Part shown: positions 40,922-45,375 of the stretch, piece after piece
Numbering within the stretch: the first letter of the stretch is position 1
Layout: each line of letters begins with the position of its first letter
Origin: Mageeibacillus sp. UBA5747
GTDB lineage: Bacteria; Bacillota; Clostridia; Saccharofermentanales; UBA5734
Direction: 5' to 3'
Length of the DNA: 45,375 bases
Assembly (NCBI GenBank): GCA_002419145.1
Contig: DIFN01000057.1
Location: 11,885 to 57,259 of the forward strand
The notes under the pieces: generated by a model
Told to the model about the DNA's origin: nothing
What the model saw: the letters and a program-made list of their open reading frames with translations, nothing else
The model's database searches: none
Made by a program: the position numbers and the translations under genes

Positions 40922-42460
40922 TCAGATGGTGGCAAGTGCCATGATGGCGTCCTGAGTGGCTTCTTCAATGGGCAGTTCGCCGGTGATGCGGCCTTCCGCC
41001 ACGACATAGACCCGGTCGCTCATGCCAAGAATCTCCGGCAGCTCGGACGAAATCATAATGATGCTCATACCCTGTTCAATCAGCTGATTCATGATCGTAT
41101 AAATTTCAAACTTGGCACCGACGTCGATGCCGCGGGTCGGCTCATCGAGAATCAGGATTTTGGGATTGGTGAACAACCATTTGGCGAGCGAAACCTTCTG
41201 CTGGTTACCGCCGGACAATTTGCCGGCTTTCATCTCGATGCTGGGTGCCTTGATCGTCAAGTCATCCTTGAATTTGTTGGCTACCTTGATTTCTTCGTTT
41301 TCATCGATGACGCCATTTCTGGCCAGCGCTTTGAGATTCGCGAGTGTGATGTTTTGCTTGATATCATCAATCAGAATCAGACCATCGCCCTTGCGATCTT
41401 CGGTCACGTAGGCAATGCCATGCTCAATGGCTGCACCTGGTTGCTGCAAAGTCACGCTTTTGCCTTCAATTTGCAGCTGCCCATCGATCTTATATTCACG
41501 TGGATTGCCGAAAATCGATAAAGCCAGCTCGGTACGACCGGCTCCCATCAGACCCGAAAGTCCGATAACTTCGCCACGCCGGACATGGAAATTGATGTCC
41601 TTGAGGATGGTGCGGCCTACAGCCGGATCAAAAGCAGACCAGTCCTTGACCTCGAGAACCTTATCCCCTTTTTGCTTCTTCAGCCGTTTCGGGTAAATGT
41701 CATCGATCGCCCGGCCAACCATGTTTTTGATCAGGATCGGCTCGGCCACTTCGCCTTTGGCGGCATCGAGTGAGCAGATGGTCTGGCCATCGCGCAGGAC
41801 CGTGACCGTATCGGCGATGGATATGACCTCCTTGAGCTTGTGCGAGATCATGATCGAGGTGATCCCTTCTTCGCGCAGCTCTTTTAAAAGACTCAGGAGG
41901 TTCTCCGAGTCGTCTTCGTTCAAGGCAGCGGTTGGTTCGTCGAGGATCAGCAACTTGATGTTCTTGCTGAACGCCTTTGCGATTTCAACCAGCTGCTGCT
42001 TGCCGACGCCCAAATCCTTGACTTTCGTTTCGGGATTAACCTTGAGCTTGACTTTTTCCAACATCTTGGTCGCCTGGACAATCGTTTCATTCCAGTCAAC
42101 CGTGCGCCCTTTTTTGATTTCATGACCGAGGTAGATGTTTTCATAGATGGTCATGTCCGGAACCAGGGCCAGTTCCTGGTAAATGATCGCGATGCCCGCT
42201 TTTTCGGAATCGGCAATGCCGCGGTACGTTTGCACCTGGCCATTGAGGACGATGTCCCCCGTGTAGTCGCCGTGTGGATAGACGCCGGAGAGGACCTTCA
42301 TCAAAGTCGATTTGCCTGCGCCGTTTTCACCAACCAGACAATGGATTTCGCCCCGCTTGACGCGGAAGTTGACGTTGCTCAGGGCTTTGACGCCAGGAAA
42401 TTCCTTGGTGATGTTGCGCATTTCCAGAATGTAGTCGGTTGATTGTGACACTTCTTTCAA
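40922..42460 (-). CDS. gguA: Sugar ABC transporter ATP-binding protein (GguA/XylG type)
   Basis: 512-residue tandem-NBD ATPase. NBD1: GENGAGKST, signature LGVGKQQL, Walker B LLILDEPTAAL. NBD2: the usual degenerate Walker A GLMGAGRTEL, signature LSGGNQQKV, Walker B ILILDEPTRGID with the catalytic Glu present, in contrast to the paralogue at 4370. The start is most likely TTG 42460 behind AAGGGA; GTG at 42463 and 42451 are alternatives, and there is no ATG. It lies about 230 bp after the binding-protein gene, a gap that holds a large hairpin and a palindromic AT-rich element. Confidence 0.92.
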   Translation of the reverse strand: MKEVSQSTDYILEMRNITKEFPGVKALSNVNFRVKRGEIHCLVGENGAGKSTLMKVLSGVYPHGDYTGDIVLNGQVQTYRGIADSEKAGIAIIYQELALVPDMTIYENIYLGHEIKKGRTVDWNETIVQATKMLEKVKLKVNPETKVKDLGVGKQQLVEIAKAFSKNIKLLILDEPTAALNEDDSENLLSLLKELREEGITSIMISHKLKEVISIADTVTVLRDGQTICSLDAAKGEVAEPILIKNMVGRAIDDIYPKRLKKQKGDKVLEVKDWSAFDPAVGRTILKDINFHVRRGEVIGLSGLMGAGRTELALSIFGNPREYKIDGQLQIEGKSVTLQQPGAAIEHGIAYVTEDRKGDGLILIDDIKQNITLANLKALARNGVIDENEEIKVANKFKDDLTIKAPSIEMKAGKLSGGNQQKVSLAKWLFTNPKILILDEPTRGIDVGAKFEIYTIMNQLIEQGMSIIMISSELPEILGMSDRVYVVAEGRITGELPIEEATQDAIMALATI

Positions 42461-42505
42461 CACTTCCCTTCGTAATGAATGATCTGGTCGCTGAAAACAG
42501 AACAG

Positions 42506-42537
42506 ACCGGCCGGTTATCTAAATTGTATAACAATTT
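42506..42537. promoter_or_regulatory. Adjacent palindromes upstream of gguA
   Basis: ACCGGCCGGT (42506-42515) and AAATTGT/ACAATTT around a 3-bp centre (42521-42537) are both perfect inverted repeats. The second contains TTATACAAT on the minus strand, a possible -10. They may mark an internal promoter or operator for gguA-gguB. Confidence 0.35.
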
Positions 42538-42576
42538 GTGCGTCGTGACATAAAGATTTTGTGAAAATACCCCCCC

Positions 42577-42626
42577 TGACAGGGCAGAATCGCAGCAACC
42601 TTGCGGCTGCCACGATCCTGCTGTCA
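42577..42626 (-). other. 50-nt intercistronic mRNA hairpin
   Basis: The minus-strand transcript folds into a stem of about 22 pairs (a few G:U, one 2-nt bulge) closed by a GCAA tetraloop. The outer pairing is TGACAG with CTGTCA. It lies 68 nt after the binding-protein stop and upstream of gguA, and is followed by a G-run, not a T-run. It probably protects the 3' end of the binding-protein mRNA and so gives higher binding-protein levels. Confidence 0.7.
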
Positions 42627-42694
42627 AAATCCGAGGGGTCAAACCAGAGGGAGATGTTCTGCTGGTTATGAGATTAAGAGGGGGTTTAAAGGGA

Positions 42695-43882
42695 TTAGTT
42701 CAGGCCAGTGAAATCAGAAGCGGCATAGTAGCCGGAATCAATCAGAACAGACTTGACATTGGCCTGATCGACGACGATGACTTCAGTCTGCTTGGCTTTG
42801 ACGTCAACCTTCTTGTTGTTGTAGGAACCAGTGGTCTCAGGCTCTTCACCATTCAGGATAGAGACTGCCATGGAGATGGAGTCAGTAACGAGGCTGCGGA
42901 CGTCTTTGAAAACGGTCATGCTTTGCTTGCCATCGATGATGTACTGGACAGAGGCTTTTTCTGCATCCTGGCCGGTGATGACATAGCTGGTGACATCTTT
43001 GTCAGCGGCGAAGGTGTCGGCGATGGAACGGGCGGTACCGTCGTTCGGAGCGAGAATGTAGACATCGCCCTTGTCGGCAGCGGAAGCATTGGTCAGGTGA
43101 GCTTCAGCTTTGTTCTTAGCTTCGTTGAAGTCCCAGTTGGTGGTGACCTGGCCAATGATAGCGGCCATTTCGTCACGGGTCAGAGTGGCTTTGGACTGCA
43201 GTTTGACAGCTTCTTCGGAGTTCTTGATCACGAAGGTACCGTCAGCGATTTTGGGCTGCAGCACGTTCCAGGCACCTTCGAAGAACAGAAAGGCATTGTT
43301 GTCAGAGGAAGCACCAGCATACAGGTACAGCGGAGCACCCTTGGCGCCAGCGGCGGTGGCTTTGTCAATCAGGTATTGGCCCTGAGCGGCACCGACGGCG
43401 ATGCTGTCGAACGTCACATAGTAGTTGACATTCTCTGTGGAAGTGATCAGACGGTCATAGGAGATAACCTTGACACCAGCGGCAGCGGCAGCATCAGCGG
43501 CAGCAGCAGCAGCGTCACCGTCCTGCGGGCAGATGATCAGGACTTTGATACCTTTGGTGATCAAAGCTTCGACATTTGCTTTTTCTGTTGCCGAAGAACC
43601 CTGGCTGAAAAGAACCTCAGAGGTGAAGCCAGCTTCTTTGAGAGCAGCAGTGAAACGGCCTTCATCCTGGACCCAGCGGGGTTCATCTTTGGTTGGCAGA
43701 ACGATACCAACGTCGAGGCTACCTTCAGCAGGGGCAACGGTGGTTTCACCGGCCGGAGCCGCAGTGGTTTCACCGGCCGGAGCCGCAGTGGTGGAAGTCG
43801 ATGCACAGCCTGTAACCGCGAACAGGGCAAGCATCAGAGTCAGAACCAGAACGAATGCAGCTGATTTCTTGACGAATTTCAT
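42695..43882 (-). CDS. chvE: Sugar ABC transporter substrate-binding lipoprotein (ChvE/XylF type)
   Basis: 395 residues. Signal with lipobox AVTGC near residue 26, then a linker made of repeats of AAPAGETT, then a type I binding-protein domain starting DVGIVLPTKDEPRW, typical of multiple-monosaccharide-binding ChvE. DGDAAAAAADAAAAAGVKVI and the TGQDAEKASVQYIIDGKQ segment are family features. ATG 43882 follows GAGGAGG. First gene of the operon with gguA and gguB. A 24-bp exact tandem duplication in DNA creates the repeated linker. Ligand probably xylose, galactose, arabinose or glucose. Confidence 0.92.
   Translation of the reverse strand: MKFVKKSAAFVLVLTLMLALFAVTGCASTSTTAAPAGETTAAPAGETTVAPAEGSLDVGIVLPTKDEPRWVQDEGRFTAALKEAGFTSEVLFSQGSSATEKANVEALITKGIKVLIICPQDGDAAAAAADAAAAAGVKVISYDRLITSTENVNYYVTFDSIAVGAAQGQYLIDKATAAGAKGAPLYLYAGASSDNNAFLFFEGAWNVLQPKIADGTFVIKNSEEAVKLQSKATLTRDEMAAIIGQVTTNWDFNEAKNKAEAHLTNASAADKGDVYILAPNDGTARSIADTFAADKDVTSYVITGQDAEKASVQYIIDGKQSMTVFKDVRSLVTDSISMAVSILNGEEPETTGSYNNKKVDVKAKQTEVIVVDQANVKSVLIDSGYYAASDFTGLN
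43741..43788. repeat. 24-bp exact tandem repeat in the lipoprotein linker
   Basis: Two perfect 24-bp copies (43741-43764 and 43765-43788) within the binding-protein gene, each encoding the octapeptide unit AAPAGETT on the minus strand. Copy-number change would alter linker length in steps of eight residues and keep the frame. Confidence 0.95.
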
Positions 43883-43978
43883 GATTTTTCTTTCCTCCTC
43901 ATGTTTTGGTCAGGGGCATTCCCCGACCCTGCACTCAAAGCTTAACACAACACAATCTTCACTTGCTTGTCACAAATC

Positions 43979-43997
43979 TTTCATATTTTATGTGAAA
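43979..43997. promoter_or_regulatory. Inverted repeat upstream of the ChvE-type operon
   Basis: TTTCATA and TGTGAAA flank a 5-bp AT centre, a 19-bp palindrome with one mismatch. On the minus strand it contains TAAAAT, a possible -10 about 100 nt upstream of the start at 43882. Confidence 0.4.
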
Positions 43998-44024
43998 TCC
44001 CTCACACACTAAAAAGATCTGGAC

Positions 44025-44041
44025 TTTCTTGCCGCAAGAAA
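44025..44041. promoter_or_regulatory. 17-bp palindrome, candidate operator for the ChvE-type operon
   Basis: TTTCTTGCCGCAAGAAA is a perfect palindrome apart from its 3-bp centre. It lies upstream of the AT-rich inverted repeat at 43979 and is a good candidate LacI-type or sensor-regulator site. No regulator gene is adjacent. Confidence 0.45.
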
Positions 44042-44081
44042 ATGCTAGAGCGAGGTACCCTTGCTAACAAGCACGATTGTA

Positions 44082-44127
44082 AATTCAGATCGCCGCCGCT
44101 AAAAAATTCAGATCGCCGCCGCTAAAA
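44082..44127. repeat. 23-bp tandem duplication in the ChvE/transposase intergenic region
   Basis: AATTCAGATCGCCGCCGCTA with three following A's occurs twice with a period of 23 bp. The interval 43883-44274 between the divergent genes otherwise holds only the two palindromes listed. Confidence 0.85.
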
Positions 44128-44274
44128 ATGACTTTATAAGTTGACCCTATTCCGTTAGACTTAAACCATTGATCTCGGTTCCTTCAGTTCATTTTTCAAC
44201 ACCATCTGTGCAGTGACCACCATGAGACTCCGTCGGGCATGCACAGGACCATGAAATGGAGGAGAACCACTGCT

Positions 44275-45099
44275 ATGAGCAAAAAATCACGCAATTTCAA
44301 AGAGGGCGGCATTTACCACATCACCCATCGCGGACATAATCATCAATTTATCCTCGCGGACGATATCGACAAAGCCATCTTCCTTGACAAGCTCAAGAAA
44401 ATCTTAAGTGAGCATTCAGGCCACTTGCTTTATTATGTCCTGATGAATAACCACTATCACATCCTGCTTGAGATGCAAACGACACCGATCGATCAGATCA
44501 TGCATCGCCTTAACACAGGCTATGGCCGCTACTATTCACACAAACACCAAACATCCGGTGCAGTATTCGAAAACCGCTACCAGGCTCAAGAGGTTGATGG
44601 CCTCAAATATTTACACGCCGTGATCAAATACATGATATTAAATCCTGCCCGAGCAGGCTTGAATGAAAAAATGACTGAATACCGTTGGAGCGCCCATCTC
44701 GACCTTGCCCAGAAACGCCCAGTTTACGTCAACAATCAGCGCTTGTTCGAAATTCTGGGGGGTACACCCGAAAAAGGACGACTCGTCTATCAAGAACTTA
44801 TCCAGAGCGCTCACAAAGATCCGAAAAGCAAATTGAACCCCAGAGAATACCATTTCAAACGAAAAATCAACATCTTGGAAAACCTGTTGGCCACGTACCT
44901 TCAAAGCCTTTCAAATCCAGCGACCATCGACCAAATCCAATCCGGAAAACGCACGCCGGCAATCGTCAAAATCCGTCAGGATTTTGCTCGAACAACGCGC
45001 GCCCAAGGATATTCCGTCAGTGAAATCGCAGCCGTGCTCAAAGTCAGTCCCCGCAGTGTCCGGTACTGGTGCACCGGAACGGTTGAAAACAATAGTTGA
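44275..45099 (+). CDS. REP-associated tyrosine transposase (Y1/HUH family) with C-terminal HTH
   Basis: 274 residues. The N-terminal Y1 domain begins GGIYHITHRGHNHQFIL and has the HUH metal motif in MNNHYHILLE. The candidate catalytic Tyr is in LNTGYGRYYSHKH, with the family segment GAVFENRYQAQEV downstream. After about residue 170 there is a basic helical region and a C-terminal helix-turn-helix (GYSVSEIAAVLKVSPRSVRYW), which is not part of minimal IS200 transposases. RAYT proteins cut and rejoin single-stranded palindromic repeats and are usually single-copy, domesticated genes. ATG 44275 follows GGAGGAG. A palindromic repeat array starts 25 bp after its stop. Confidence 0.9.
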   Translation: MSKKSRNFKEGGIYHITHRGHNHQFILADDIDKAIFLDKLKKILSEHSGHLLYYVLMNNHYHILLEMQTTPIDQIMHRLNTGYGRYYSHKHQTSGAVFENRYQAQEVDGLKYLHAVIKYMILNPARAGLNEKMTEYRWSAHLDLAQKRPVYVNNQRLFEILGGTPEKGRLVYQELIQSAHKDPKSKLNPREYHFKRKINILENLLATYLQSLSNPATIDQIQSGKRTPAIVKIRQDFARTTRAQGYSVSEIAAVLKVSPRSVRYWCTGTVENNS

Positions 45100-45124
45100 A
45101 GAGGATTTGATCATTCTCATCGAT

Positions 45125-45375
45125 CGGATTGACTCGCGACGCCGGGCGCGACGCCGGATTGACTCGCGACGCCGGGTGGTGGATTCGGCAATTGCCGATT
45201 TTGGGGTTAGCCTTCGCGCGACGCCGGGTGGTGACGCCGGATTGACTCGCGACGCCGGGTGGTGGATTCGGCAATTGCCGATTTTGGGGTTAGCCTTCGA
45301 GCGACGTCGGGTGGTGAATTCGGCAATTGCCGATTTTGGGGTTAGCCTTCGAGCGACGTCGGGTGGTGGATTCGG
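45125..45375. repeat. Palindrome-bearing direct-repeat array beside the transposase
   Basis: At least three full copies and one cut copy of a unit that contains the 14-bp perfect palindrome TCGGCAATTGCCGA (45185-45198, 45268-45281, 45320-45333, and 45372 onward), followed by TTTTGGGGTTAGCCTTCG and GCGACGYCGGGTGGTG. Spacing of the last three is exactly 52 bp; the first interval is 83 bp because of an inserted 31-bp segment. A second motif, GGATTGACTCGCGACGCCGG, occurs at about 45126, 45156 and 45239. The array runs past the window end. There are no unique spacers, so it is not CRISPR. Confidence 0.9.

Noticed and set aside
45044..45274. Small minus-strand frame in the terminal array
   Set aside because: Its sequence is just translated repeat units; no ribosome site.
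45125..45375. CRISPR array
   Set aside because: The whole unit, including the parts between palindromes, is repeated; there are no unique spacers and no cas genes.

Overview
The window looks like chromosome of an anaerobic, fermentative Bacillota of the Clostridia type. This rests on a multi-subunit [FeFe] hydrogenase with its maturase HydF, lipoprotein sugar-binding proteins with Ala/Thr/Pro-rich linkers, strong AGGAGG-type ribosome sites, and a fairly GC-rich (about 55% by eye) genome. Placement below class level is not possible from the sequence alone. There is no phage, plasmid or CRISPR; the only mobile-type gene is a REP-associated (HUH) transposase at the right end.

Layout. 1-253: initiator tRNA-fMet and tRNA-Leu(UAA), minus strand, behind a good sigma-A promoter. 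466-4114 (minus): an AraC regulator fused to a GH39-like domain, followed 13 bp later by deoB. 4370-13161 (plus): a glycoside-use locus with a ribose-type ABC transporter (ATPase, permease, binding lipoprotein, second permease), a GH78 alpha-L-rhamnosidase and a GH1 beta-glycosidase. The GH39-like domain of the divergent regulator has lost both catalytic glutamates, so it is best read as a sugar sensor controlling this locus. 13244-17338 (minus): TspO-like protein, Lon-family protease and an acyltransferase-like protein. 17431-19235 (plus): SixA-type phosphatase, small membrane protein, nitrilase-family amidase. 19514-24020 (plus): four-subunit NAD(P)-linked [FeFe] hydrogenase (HndABCD/HydABC type), behind a leader carrying four AACGWTT motifs.

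24253-26732 (minus): flavin disulfide oxidoreductase with an XRE regulator whose promoter holds a likely autoregulatory palindrome, and shikimate kinase. 26773-31802 (plus): two HD-GYP signalling proteins, one a response regulator whose phospho-acceptor Asp is Glu, the other a 1279-residue hybrid kinase that itself ends in REC-HD-GYP. 31855-36054: two DEAD-box helicases flanking a GT2-GtrA fusion. 36088-39407 (minus): hydF, aspA and a hemerythrin-like protein. 39614-44041 (minus): a ChvE/GguA/GguB-type sugar ABC operon with a 50-nt intercistronic hairpin after the binding-protein gene and a clear terminator. 44275-45375: the transposase and a palindrome-bearing 52-bp repeat array running off the window.

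A recurrent feature is short tandem duplication (6-24 bp) exactly at gene boundaries, often copying the stop codon or the start. The items most worth a second look are the pseudo-glycosidase regulator, the transposase with its array, the Asp-to-Glu HD-GYP regulator, and the gene-boundary duplications. All functional calls are from sequence motifs and family knowledge; no database search was run.
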